Below are positions 49,660 to 58,845 of a DNA stretch of 64,000 bases, piece after piece (the stretch's first letter is position 1; every line of letters starts with the position of its first letter). Source of the stretch: Kluyveromyces lactis (Eukaryota; Ascomycota; Saccharomycetes; Saccharomycetales; Saccharomycetaceae); the NCBI RefSeq assembly GCF_000002515.2, contig NC_006041.1, positions 930,001 through 994,000 of the forward strand, given 5' to 3'. Made by a program: the position numbers and the translations under genes. The notes beneath the pieces are model-generated. The model was given only the letters and a program-made list of their open reading frames with translations, was not told where the DNA came from and did no database searches.

Positions 49660-51042
49660 ATGCAAGGTGCCAATTGGAAAGAGCATGAGGTGCTTCAGAG
49701 GTGGTCTTCTGTGAAATTGGCACAGTTCCCGCAGTGTAAGAATTCTGAAGTGACAAAGATCCATATCTATGATTTCGATCAAACGTTATTTGTTTCGCCG
49801 CTGCCGAACCCTGTTTTGTACCCGCCATCGACAATTAACCATTTGAGGTATCCTAATTCTTTGGCTAATGGAGGTTGGTTCATGAATAGCGATATTCTTG
49901 AGTATTCGGTTCTATGTAGGAAGGGTAAAGATTCAGGGAAATGGAATTTAACAGTGGCAGAATTGGTGTCTATGTCCATTGCTGATGAGAACACGTTATG
50001 TATCCTGCTTACAGGACGCTCGGAGGCTCAGTTCACGAGGGTTATCGAGGAAGCGATGAAACAGTTTCAAGAGGATTTTGAATTGTCCCGTGGGTTTGAT
50101 GCTGTTTGCTTGAAAAAGGAACAGATGACGACAGCAAGTTATAAGACTTCGCTTATTGTATCGTTGTTGGACTTTTACAGTAACGTGAACCAGATATCTA
50201 TATACGATGACCGGGAAAGACATTGCAAGATGTTCCGCGAGTTCCTGAAGAACTATGCGGAGACAGTTCGGCCCGCGTTGATACCCTCTGTAGTGATCGT
50301 ACCGGCGATCTTTTACTATCTCCCATCAGATGTGGAGATAGAGCTAGTTCACAACATGGTCGCTGACAGCAATAAAATTGTGCAATCCATCAATGAGAGG
50401 AAGAAGCACCAGAAGCACCAAAAGAAGAAATCTTTCAATAAGTCTGGTGTTTCTAACGGCAATTTTAACATTTTCCACCTTCACAACTCTGCGATGCACT
50501 CGTCTTACGCGCTGGACGTCGAGACGACGATAAGATTGCAAGAAAAAGCGATACACTTCCTTAAGAGTTTCGAAGACCTCGATGCAGACGCTATCCCCGA
50601 ATCGTTAGATTGGTTCCTTTACCCGTATATCCCAATAAGCCTTCACGAATCAGTTGCCAAAGTGAGTGTCAATGATATAGCTGAATTGTTGCATGAAGAT
50701 GGGAATGTAAGAGATGCCAACTCCCTTGCTTCAAATATCCAAAAAGGTCACCAATACCACCAAAGATCTTGGCAAATTAAGGACTTTGTATATGTTGCTC
50801 ATGGAAACGTTATTGGATTCCGTGTTGAACCAGCAGATACTGTGTCAGAGGTGCCTGCGTCATCATATTACACGTATCTGCTTCTCGCGGGCCCGAAAAG
50901 CATTTCGTTTTATACTTCTCAAGAAATGCACAACTTGAGAAATGCATTCCATCATTACTTTGTTATAGATTCGAAAGACCAGGAGGTCTTCACTACGTAT
51001 TTGGGAGTATATCACAACTTTAGATTGAAGAGTGCCAGATAA
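49660..51042 (+). CDS. HAD-like protein related to YMR265C, copy 1
   Basis: The first ATG (49660) gives 460 residues, matching YMR265C (461). The fold is of the HAD superfamily (HAD_SAK/PF10307-type): motif I IYDFDQTLF with the DxDxT nucleophile pair at about residue 37, motif II LLTGRS, and the acidic YDDRERHCKMF as motif IV. A Lys/His-rich insert (KKHQKHQKKKSF) lies near residue 248. The C-terminal 180 residues are a separate domain without a name I know. No signal or membrane segment. S. cerevisiae has one such gene of unknown function; a second, diverged copy follows directly here. The key residues suggest phosphohydrolase activity. Confidence 0.85.
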   Translation: MQGANWKEHEVLQRWSSVKLAQFPQCKNSEVTKIHIYDFDQTLFVSPLPNPVLYPPSTINHLRYPNSLANGGWFMNSDILEYSVLCRKGKDSGKWNLTVAELVSMSIADENTLCILLTGRSEAQFTRVIEEAMKQFQEDFELSRGFDAVCLKKEQMTTASYKTSLIVSLLDFYSNVNQISIYDDRERHCKMFREFLKNYAETVRPALIPSVVIVPAIFYYLPSDVEIELVHNMVADSNKIVQSINERKKHQKHQKKKSFNKSGVSNGNFNIFHLHNSAMHSSYALDVETTIRLQEKAIHFLKSFEDLDADAIPESLDWFLYPYIPISLHESVAKVSVNDIAELLHEDGNVRDANSLASNIQKGHQYHQRSWQIKDFVYVAHGNVIGFRVEPADTVSEVPASSYYTYLLLAGPKSISFYTSQEMHNLRNAFHHYFVIDSKDQEVFTTYLGVYHNFRLKSAR

Positions 51043-51391
51043 ATGTCGTAATAGAATCGAATTATCTACATTATATTTAGTTTCTCGACTTGGTGAAAAA
51101 GGAACTGAACATCTAGGAATGACAAAGCTGCTAATCTTCGTTTGCATGGCCTCTGGGGTTGTTCTCTCTTATTTGCTTGTATATTTATTTGTATCACTCT
51201 TAGATCTGTGTGTGCCTAACTCTTCAAATAGTCGAAAAGAAATGTACAACTTTTGTCTGTTTAGAACTATATACATCACAATGATATAAGCTGATCTGCA
51301 ATAAATAGATCAAATAAAGTAGCTACATCTCCTATTTATTGGTGTTGAGAGGTGCTATAGGATACCCAAACCAACTAAAACAAGAAAGAGT
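51043..51391. other. Gap between the tandem HAD genes
   Basis: 349 bases. Short plus-strand frame 51032-51289 overlaps the end of copy 1 and has no support. Nothing else seen. Confidence 0.3.
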
Positions 51392-52696
51392 ATGGAACAC
51401 AGTGTTTTATTCGAGTGGAATAGTGTTGATTCTGCTTTACACGTTCCGGCGTTACCACGCGGTGGGATTCACAAAATATGCATCTACGATTTCGATAATA
51501 CGCTATTTAAATCACCAGCACCAAACCCACACTTGTATTCAGCAGAGTTATATTCGTCACTGTTGAGCCCGCATGTGTTCAGTAACGGTGGATGGTGGTC
51601 AGAGCCAAGGTTCTTGGAGATTTTGGTTGACGAATGGATAAAGGGTTCTGTCGATGACTCAGCATTTTGGAATAAAGACATCGTAGACTCCGCTAGAAGG
51701 TCCTGGGACGATAGGGATAACGGTACGTTGACGATACTAATGACAGGAAGAAAGCAGCTGTTGTTCAGCCCTCTTTTTGAAAAGTTACTAAAACATCCCG
51801 TGTTCGGCCGGGAATTATTGTTCCATTCTGCTTTCCTTAAGAGAGCTGGTTACCCAACCACGATGAAGTATAAGATCGCATGCCTGCGTTCTGTGATGGA
51901 TTTCTACAAGGAAGTGAATGAGATTGTGATATATGATGATAGGAAACAGCAACTTGAAGGGTTCGAACTTTTCTTTGAGGACTACAAGAGGGAAACTTCT
52001 CGTAATTTCAATCATACATTAATTGCGGTAAAACCGGTGATAAATTATTTACCTCCAGGAAAGGAGATTGGTACCGTTGCAAAGATATTTAACGAACACA
52101 ACAAGGATGTTCGTTCGAAGTTGGAAGGTCTTGAAATGGTTCATGGCCCAATTTGTTCATTAGGGTTCCAAATGGACAATCTTACCTTGGATGAAGATTC
52201 GAATACCGTTCGGTATTTGCTGGATTGCCGAGAAACACACAAGATCCGTCAACTGGTTACTCAAATGTCGCAAGACACCAATCAAGCGTATCCGTTCTCA
52301 CTTCCGATCATAGTACCATTAGGTTCGTTACCTGGGTCCCAAGTGGAAATGTTCCAAAATCACAACTCCGTGACACCAGAAGCGTCTACAGAAGATTTTA
52401 GGAAACTGATTGGTGATGCTACATGCTTCTGTCCCAACAAAGTCATAGACTGGTCCATCCGTGAAGCAATCTCTTTGGAATCATCAAGATTGGCATTTTC
52501 CGTCGGCTCGACCCAACAACCGGGAACCCATATATTGTTCACTTCGGACTACTCAGATGAAGATATGCAAAGTGTGATGGACCACATCAACAACAGGGGG
52601 TCTCTTGCTGAAATAAACCACTCACTACCCAGTTTCTCAGCAATAGCTATTCCAAAATACCATTATCTGGCAAAGACAGCATGCGACGTTGAATAA
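51392..52696 (+). CDS. HAD-like protein related to YMR265C, copy 2
   Basis: This 434-residue protein repeats the architecture of the gene before it: IYDFDNTLF (motif I, Asp pair), LMTGRK (motif II), YDDRKQQLEGFELFF (motif IV), and a diverged C-terminal domain. It has shared context such as SNGGWWSEPRFLEIL against copy 1's ANGGWFMNSDILEY. The Lys-rich insert of copy 1 is absent. The two copies share less than half of their residues by eye, so the duplication is old and both have been kept. The start is the only reasonable ATG. It lies on the same strand, 349 bases after copy 1. Confidence 0.83.
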   Translation: MEHSVLFEWNSVDSALHVPALPRGGIHKICIYDFDNTLFKSPAPNPHLYSAELYSSLLSPHVFSNGGWWSEPRFLEILVDEWIKGSVDDSAFWNKDIVDSARRSWDDRDNGTLTILMTGRKQLLFSPLFEKLLKHPVFGRELLFHSAFLKRAGYPTTMKYKIACLRSVMDFYKEVNEIVIYDDRKQQLEGFELFFEDYKRETSRNFNHTLIAVKPVINYLPPGKEIGTVAKIFNEHNKDVRSKLEGLEMVHGPICSLGFQMDNLTLDEDSNTVRYLLDCRETHKIRQLVTQMSQDTNQAYPFSLPIIVPLGSLPGSQVEMFQNHNSVTPEASTEDFRKLIGDATCFCPNKVIDWSIREAISLESSRLAFSVGSTQQPGTHILFTSDYSDEDMQSVMDHINNRGSLAEINHSLPSFSAIAIPKYHYLAKTACDVE

Positions 52697-53668
52697 GTAC
52701 TAGAAACAAGACGTCAGACACTAGATCTGGTTAACGACAAGGACAAAAAGAACAAGAACATACATACAAACATAAACCCAAGGCTATAATAAATAATTTT
52801 AAACTAAATATAAAATTGTGGGGAACTTCATTTGTATTCCAATCCAAAGGGTATAGAACTGGTTCTCACGAACAGATCTATCATAAATTGAAATAATTGT
52901 AAACAAAGACTCCAAGAGGATGTTCCTTGTATTTCAAAGGACCCTCAGATGCACATTTCATTGGTGCACACCCGAAGTACCACACCTCTCCAGTTAGCAG
53001 TTCATTTAAGCACAATAACGGCTCCAGTAGTCTATTGAAAGAAAAGTTTACTGGGAATTTGACTGATGCGCTGAGTAAAATTCTCCTGAATCTCAACGCA
53101 TTGGTATCTGCTGATACCACTACAAACTTCCCAAGTATAAAATGTTGCAATAGATGCAACAGTTGATCTGATCTGATCTGTGAGTACAGTTTCAGACAGC
53201 TCGAGCCTGAGTTATGACTAAAGTAATGGTGACAGATCTGAAAATTTTTTCAAACTGACTGAATTTATATTGAAAAAAACTGTTATTTCAGTCTACTATA
53301 GGGCTATTATATTGAAAAAAAGAGAAAAGACAGGCGGAAGGGGGTTGTATGTCGTGTTCACTACCTTTATTCAGTGTTGGAATATTTCTAATGGCATAAG
53401 GTTCCCATCATGCAATGTATATATTCATTTAAATATCCAATTTGCTGCTGTATCGCTGATATTCTTTCCTTAAGAAATCGAATTCCTCAGTAAAAGACGA
53501 TACACGTAAACAATCTGGAAAAAAAAAGAATATCAGGCATTGAAGGGAAAGGTAACGTTGATCTAAAGAGTTATAACGAAATTTGTTAACGCACTAGTAG
53601 AGTAATTCTGAGCTCATAAGATAGGACTAGTTCAATTTATCTCAGTTCGAGTAGAGAAAGTGGAAAAA
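52697..53668. other. Intergenic region upstream of CAC2 (1 kb)
   Basis: Two overlapping open frames (52881-53159 minus, 52927-53166 plus) lack ATG starts. The minus frame ends in rather gene-like sequence (EHPLGVFVYNYFNL) but I cannot support it. A GATCT pentamer repeat lies at 53164-53180. No confident gene. Confidence 0.35.
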
Positions 53669-55150
53669 ATGGTACAATCCGAGAGTTTACAGATATATTG
53701 GCATGACTCTCATCCGATATACTCGTTATGTTTTCAACCCTTATCAGAGACTAACCAGAACACTAGACGGTTGTTCACTTCGGGAGGTGACAATAAAATC
53801 AGGGTCTGGCAATTGAATGAGAGCGAAAATGATGGGAAGATAGAGACAATTGATTTTCTTTCGTCGTTGACGCAGCACGAACAAGCTGTCAACGTTTGTC
53901 GATTCAATAAGCAAGGTGACACGTTAGCCACGGCGGGAGACGATGGGTTATTGTTACTATGGAAGAAGAACGAGACTATGGTAAAGGAATTTGGTGTAGA
54001 TGATGATGAATTCCAAGATTTTAAGGAATCGTGGGCTGTATGGAAGCGATTAAGGTCAGGGTCAGCCTCGAATGCCGAGATTTATGATATTTCATGGAAC
54101 CCTCAGGGAACGTGCATAGCTATTGCATCTTTGGATAACACCGTACGAGTGTTCAATGTGGATCAGGGAAAAGTGGTAGGACATATAACGGAGCATAATC
54201 ATTACGTGCAAGGGATTGTATGGGACCCTCAGGGAGAATTTATCGTATCGCAATCTGCAGACAGATCATTGGCGATTTGTAAGATGATTTATGAGGACAA
54301 CGAAGTAAAGGGCTTACAATTAGTGAATAAAATATTAAAATCAGAACTACCAAGGAGGAAAAATCCTGGTGAAAAAGAACTCGATTTTGATAAGTCGAAG
54401 GTGACTTTCTTATTCCATAACGAAACCCTTCCGTCATTTTTCAGAAGGCTGTCCATGTCACCATGCGGCAGTCTCTTATGTGTACCAGCTGGGGTCTTCA
54501 GAAATGATGAACAAACGGATGCCTCAAATAATAACCCAGAGTACGCGAATGCCGTATATATTTACACAAGGGCTTCTCTAACTTCAAATTCAAACAAACC
54601 CGTGTTTTCACTACCCTTTCTACAAAAACCGGCATTAGTGGTCAAGTTTAATCCTATCATGTACGAAACCGCGTCTGAATGGGTGAAAGCACCTTATACA
54701 CTGGTATTCGCTGTAGCAACTACGAATGAAGTGCTGGTGTACGACACACAAAATACCAGTCCTATAGCGATCGCAGGAAATTTGCATTATACCCCCATAA
54801 CAGATCTTGCGTGGAGCCAAGACGGAACATTACTAATGATATCAAGCACAGACGGGTTCTGCTCATATATTCACTTCACAGACAATGATTTTGGCACACC
54901 TTTGAAAGATCAATCTATACCAATCTTGACGAAGGAACTCGAATCACAATCGCAATCACAATCACAACCAGAATCATCACAAAAGGCTAGTATCGTAAAT
55001 CTTAGTACCGGTGCCGCCGAAACTCCAAACCCTTCACCAGCTAAAAGATCGATCTCGCAGCTTGTCTCAGAAGCTGCAACCACAGTTGGAAAGGAGAAGC
55101 TCAAACGCAGGGTTCAACCTACTCTCGTCACATCAGATCAACCTAAATAG
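53669..55150 (+). CDS. CAC2: CAF-1 subunit Cac2 (WD40)
   Basis: The ATG at 53669 (MVQSESLQIYWHDSHPIYSL) gives 493 residues; S. cerevisiae Cac2 has 468. It is the p60 subunit of chromatin assembly factor 1, which deposits H3-H4 behind the replication fork with PCNA. WD40 blades are visible: RLFTSGGDNKIRVWQL, NTLATAGDDGLLLLW-type repeat, GTCIAIASLDNTVRVFNV, EFIVSQSADRSLAI and DLAWSQDGTLLMISSTDGFCSYI, making a seven-blade propeller to about residue 415. The C-terminal tail is polar with a SQSQSQSQ run coded by CAATCA repeats (about 54942-54968). It is the equivalent of YML102W. Confidence 0.92.
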   Translation: MVQSESLQIYWHDSHPIYSLCFQPLSETNQNTRRLFTSGGDNKIRVWQLNESENDGKIETIDFLSSLTQHEQAVNVCRFNKQGDTLATAGDDGLLLLWKKNETMVKEFGVDDDEFQDFKESWAVWKRLRSGSASNAEIYDISWNPQGTCIAIASLDNTVRVFNVDQGKVVGHITEHNHYVQGIVWDPQGEFIVSQSADRSLAICKMIYEDNEVKGLQLVNKILKSELPRRKNPGEKELDFDKSKVTFLFHNETLPSFFRRLSMSPCGSLLCVPAGVFRNDEQTDASNNNPEYANAVYIYTRASLTSNSNKPVFSLPFLQKPALVVKFNPIMYETASEWVKAPYTLVFAVATTNEVLVYDTQNTSPIAIAGNLHYTPITDLAWSQDGTLLMISSTDGFCSYIHFTDNDFGTPLKDQSIPILTKELESQSQSQSQPESSQKASIVNLSTGAAETPNPSPAKRSISQLVSEAATTVGKEKLKRRVQPTLVTSDQPK

Positions 55151-55521
55151 AACTAGATTAGTTTATAGAGAGGGAGATGGCGGAATAACACGTGACTTTG
55201 AACTGTTCTCTACGCAATAATTACTGTGTATAGTAGTAAGTAATAATCGCCGAGTTAAGATTCGAGACACCAGCCGATTGCCTTATTGCCAAGCCCGTGA
55301 CAAGAATCAGGGTGTTGGCAGTTCTAGGAGGTAGAAACAGAAAGGTCTGGGAAACAATATAGAAACAAAATAGGAAATGCAAAAAAATGGTTAGTCACGT
55401 GATCAACATTTCTCTCTGGAAAGACATCTAGCTGTAAAGGACACACTCTAGCATGTAATTGAGAATGGATTTCATTTACTGGTATATGTACGATTTATAG
55501 ATATCTACACAATTGTACCTA
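55151..55521. other. Convergent 3' region CAC2/CUE1
   Basis: 371 bases. Two CACGTGA-type sites: CACGTGAC (55189-55196) and GTCACGTGAT (55394-55403). It is a convergent region, so promoter use is unclear. No gene. Confidence 0.4.
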
Positions 55522-56178
55522 TCATTTCAGTAGAGACTGTAGGTATTCACTGTTTTCCACCTTTAGTTCCATACTCTTTCTTGCCTGCCATACCATTAAT
55601 CTCTTTCTTTCTTCTATGGAAAGATCGTTGGGATTCAAGTTTGAAAGATCTTCTTGTGGATCCACGTTGAATTTTTTTAGCAGATTGTCAGCTTTAATGT
55701 TGGATCTTTTCCGTGGATCTGTAGATGTGCTATTGTTGTTTGTATTGTTTCCTGTAGTTACAGAGCTTCCGGTCGATTGATTTTGACCATTGGAAGAATT
55801 GCCACCTGTTTCAGATTCTGGGACGTAATCTGGTGGGAATGGCATATCTCTACCCGAGAGATATCTTTCTACAGTAGTTTCAACTGATCCGGTTTGTTCC
55901 AAGTCGTATCTGATCTGTTCTGGATGTAGATGTGGAGCCAAGGATTGTACCACTTCGATCATATCATCGTTGACTCTACGACGAATACGCCTTCTAGTCT
56001 GTCTTGAAGCGGCATTACTTGACGCGGCGGTACCTGAAGCCGTGGCAGAGTCTGATTGCGAAGAAAAACCATTGATTTGGATGGATGGATGTTGTTCGTT
56101 ATTGCTCAAAAACCATTTCACAGCAATATAACCGGCAATAGCCAAAATGATAAATAATGTGAAACTTTGATCCGCCAT
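55522..56178 (-). CDS. CUE1: ERAD factor Cue1
   Basis: This 218-residue protein (S. cerevisiae Cue1: 203) tethers and activates the E2 Ubc7 at the ER membrane for ERAD. Residues 5-24 form the membrane anchor ([19 protein letters not shown]). A basic Arg-rich linker ([11 protein letters not shown]) lies at about 59-69. The CUE domain spans about 72-115 ([27 protein letters not shown] end). The C-terminal helix ([19 protein letters not shown]) corresponds to the Ubc7-binding region. The Ser/Asn/Thr linker is of low complexity. It is next to SAP30, as in YMR264W-YMR263W. CUE4 is the S. cerevisiae paralogue. Confidence 0.9.
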   Translation of the reverse strand: MADQSFTLFIILAIAGYIAVKWFLSNNEQHPSIQINGFSSQSDSATASGTAASSNAASRQTRRRIRRRVNDDMIEVVQSLAPHLHPEQIRYDLEQTGSVETTVERYLSGRDMPFPPDYVPESETGGNSSNGQNQSTGSSVTTGNNTNNNSTSTDPRKRSNIKADNLLKKFNVDPQEDLSNLNPNDLSIEERKRLMVWQARKSMELKVENSEYLQSLLK

Positions 56179-56622
56179 GATTAAAGTTTTAATTCAGATA
56201 CTCTATCTAACACAATAATTTCTGTCTGCTCTCAATATATTGCTGTGATATTAATTATTCTGGAGACAGGAAAACACAGTATGCCTGGTTATGGAGCAAA
56301 TACTTGTCTTGTTACAGTTTTTACTTGTGAATGATAATTAATATCATTCATTTCTTATTAAAGAGAAAAATTGTGTAAACGACCTGTAAAGGAAAAAAAT
56401 GTTAAAGAGCAGAAGGACGTGTGTACAGCTTGCTGTGCAATCTGTCCTTTTCACTGCAGTGCATATAATCAGCGTATAGAACGCTAGTTCCAAATAGATT
56501 TCCGTTGATATCCTTGATTATTACGTTCTATATTATTCATATATGTTACAAATAGATGAAGCCATTAGGCTGATGTCGAATTACATGCCCAAGATGGAAG
56601 TGAGCTATGCAACACCACCGCT
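56179..56622. other. Intergenic region CUE1-SAP30
   Basis: 444 AT-rich bases; ATTAATATC-type palindromic stretches near 56330-56345, nothing that I can name. Confidence 0.3.
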
Positions 56623-57123
56623 TCATCCCTTAAACTCCATTCTGAACTTCTTTTTCTGATTTTGTACTTTGTAAATAAACTGAGGAAGGCATTCCGCTTC
56701 TCGAACGGTATAGTTATCGAAGTGTTCCCTGACACCTTTCGCAAGCTCCTGCTTCGTAACCCTTGCATCTGGTACATTTTTCTGGTTTCGTTTCGCCGAG
56801 TAAGTATGTTTCCCAATCCTTGATCCTAGAAGGTACCCTTGTATTGATAGATTATCTGGAGATTTCAATTGGAACCTATCCTTATACCGCCTTAAAAATT
56901 CATCGGAGTATTGTTCGAAATCCATCGGATTTGGGAGCGGCTCATTCTTCGGATGATTGTTATGTATATGTTTCTTGTTCAAGTCCTTCAAGTATTGCTG
57001 TTGAGCACTCGAGAGTCTTTGTTTCACACTGGTCCTGGTCGATGCACCTGAAGTTGCATTGTTCGATGATTTGCCCTTAGATTCGGACTCTGAATTTGAG
57101 TTATTGTGTCCCCTTGGTGCCAT
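56623..57123 (-). CDS. SAP30: Rpd3L histone deacetylase subunit Sap30
   Basis: This 166-residue protein (S. cerevisiae Sap30: 201) is a Sin3-binding subunit of the Rpd3 large complex. The first 45 residues are polar and Ser/Asn-rich. From about residue 50 (HIHNNHPKNEPLPNPMDFEQYSDEFL) the conserved region begins, followed by RRYKDRFQL and SIQGYLLGSRIGKHTYS. The C-terminal Sin3-binding helices are RVTKQELAKGVREHFDNY and REAECLPQFIYKVQNQ. The N-terminus is shorter than in S. cerevisiae. It is between CUE1 and the TatD-type gene in the YMR262-264 order. Confidence 0.92.
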   Translation of the reverse strand: MAPRGHNNSNSESESKGKSSNNATSGASTRTSVKQRLSSAQQQYLKDLNKKHIHNNHPKNEPLPNPMDFEQYSDEFLRRYKDRFQLKSPDNLSIQGYLLGSRIGKHTYSAKRNQKNVPDARVTKQELAKGVREHFDNYTVREAECLPQFIYKVQNQKKKFRMEFKG

Positions 57124-57350
57124 GTCGTGTAAGATCCTTGTGACTGTACAGCACCCACTCTATTTGACACCTGAGATGGTATGGAGCAGTACATGGTAAT
57201 GCCCTTTACCACCTGGACAAATGTTCAAAAAGATCAAAATTTTGTACTTAAGACACTTTTTTTTCTTAGATAAGTGGGAATAACTTGGAATTAGATATAG
57301 AGGATGACTACATTAAACAAAGAACATACATGCAGTCCCTGCGTCTCATC

Positions 57351-58325
57351 TCATTTACGTAAGAATCTATTGAAGTTTTGTAATACCGTGTCCATCGCCT
57401 TAGTCCTGGAAATGCCGTGAGCTCTTGAAATGGCGTCAAGAACGGAATCTAGCATCTGTCGTTGCTCTTGCGACGACACTGAATCCACAGAACAATCTGT
57501 CTCTGTCAAAATACACTGCAAGGGCAAACTCTTCAACAGCTCAGCACCAGAATCCCAGTCTTTCAAGTTGATCCAACACGAAACGCTAAAGAAAAGCCGT
57601 TCATGTGGGAAATTCGCCAGCCATAGCCGCACCGTATCCAATGTCCCAGTAAACGAGTGCAAACATATGTTCACCTCGCTATCCAATAATATTCTCTTGC
57701 AAATATCAAAAGTAGTACCTTGACATTTCACAGAATGGATCGAAACCGGCAACCCCCTTCCCTTTGCAACTTTTAATAACGTTTCAAATACCTGGATCTG
57801 ATGTGCAAACTCTACCCTTACATTGCTTAAACTACTTCTTTCCAACGATGTCCCATTATTGCTCACGAGAAAGCCATTCTGAGGCAACCGAAAAACCTTG
57901 TCCAATCCGATCTCGCCAATACAACCCACACGAGAAACCCGCTCATCTGACAAGTAACTTGACAAATCTACTGGATCCGGCAATTGCTCTACCAATTCCA
58001 TCAACTGTACCTCGTCTTTACATTTAAGACAATTCCTATAATGCCCTACCTTAGAAAGCGACCTATCTAACTGATATAAATGGCAATACCAGGGATGCAC
58101 ACCAAGACTAACATTGATTCCGGGACCTTCATCATCCAGTTGTTTCATTAGCAGCAGGGGCTCCAGTAATTCCCAGTCGTACACATTCGTGCTCATGACA
58201 CACCGTTGGACATCACTTGCCGTTCCGGCAAGGGCCAGGTCCAAATTGCTTCTGATCTTATCGCATCCTACAGCATCCACCATAGTAGACACATGGCAAT
58301 GTGCATCGACAAGACATGGAACCAT
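57351..58325 (-). CDS. TatD-type metal-dependent hydrolase (YMR262W-like)
   Basis: The first ATG (58325) gives 324 residues, against 313 for YMR262W; the frame is open upstream to 58361 but without an ATG. It belongs to the TatD family of TIM-barrel metal-dependent deoxyribonucleases. VDAHCHVST at residues 6-14 supplies the first metal histidines, GVHPWYCH the second block, IGEIGLDK the bridging Glu, LPVSIHSVKCQ a metal His, CLHSFTGT another, and LTETDCSV the final Asp. All expected ligands are thus present and it is likely active. The biological role in yeast is unsettled. It is divergent from TPS3 and adjacent to SAP30, as in S. cerevisiae. Confidence 0.9.
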   Translation of the reverse strand: MVPCLVDAHCHVSTMVDAVGCDKIRSNLDLALAGTASDVQRCVMSTNVYDWELLEPLLLMKQLDDEGPGINVSLGVHPWYCHLYQLDRSLSKVGHYRNCLKCKDEVQLMELVEQLPDPVDLSSYLSDERVSRVGCIGEIGLDKVFRLPQNGFLVSNNGTSLERSSLSNVRVEFAHQIQVFETLLKVAKGRGLPVSIHSVKCQGTTFDICKRILLDSEVNICLHSFTGTLDTVRLWLANFPHERLFFSVSCWINLKDWDSGAELLKSLPLQCILTETDCSVDSVSSQEQRQMLDSVLDAISRAHGISRTKAMDTVLQNFNRFLRK

Positions 58326-58845
58326 TCTTGCCCCACAAAACCAAGCCCAATTACCACTCACCTGATAGCAGACTGGAACCCTAATTCCATAGCAATTGCC
58401 TTAATTGTCCCAATTCACCAATATGTTCCAAAGGTATACTTTTTGAATCACCTGGGACTCTTTCTATCGGAAAATCATGGAAATTGAGTTGCCGGAAAAA
58501 CTATTGTTTTGGGGGCTCCCACAACCCCGTTTTCGGGCTGCCCCCAAAAAAAATTCCCAGATTTGCCTTTAAACATGTTTTCAACATCGGATTTCGCAAA
58601 GACTGAACCTTAAAAAGCAGACCAACTTATGTCCTGTCTATATTTGTATATAAAGATGTGGAAATCAAGTGGTGTGTTTGGGTTAGCTACTCCTTTTTAT
58701 CATATATTCATCCTTTTATTTATCTTCTGATACTAAGTTCTTAAATATACATATCATAGAATTATCATAGGTAATTGCTTTGTTAAGTTCTAGGTTTTAG
58801 GGCACTAAAGAGTGAATATTTTTTTTTTATTTCGAAGGATAAACG
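58326..58845. promoter_or_regulatory. Divergent region TatD-type gene / TPS3
   Basis: 520 bases. A GC-rich cruciform-capable repeat is at 58507-58549. A T9 tract lies at 58820-58828 just before the TPS3 ATG. TATATAAAG at 58649-58657 is a TATA candidate. No clear stress element AGGGG was found. Confidence 0.4.
58507..58549. repeat. GC-rich inverted repeat with inner hairpin
   Basis: TTTTGGGGGC (58507-58516) and GCCCCCAAAA (58540-58549) are exact complements 23 bases apart; the spacer itself contains CCCG-TTTT-CGGG. G5/C5 runs stand out in an AT-rich region upstream of TPS3. Confidence 0.95.

Noticed and set aside
52881-53166. Overlapping frames on both strands upstream of CAC2
   Set aside because: Both begin at TTG and have no in-frame ATG early on. 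The minus frame has plausible codons near its end, but there is no start or splice evidence.
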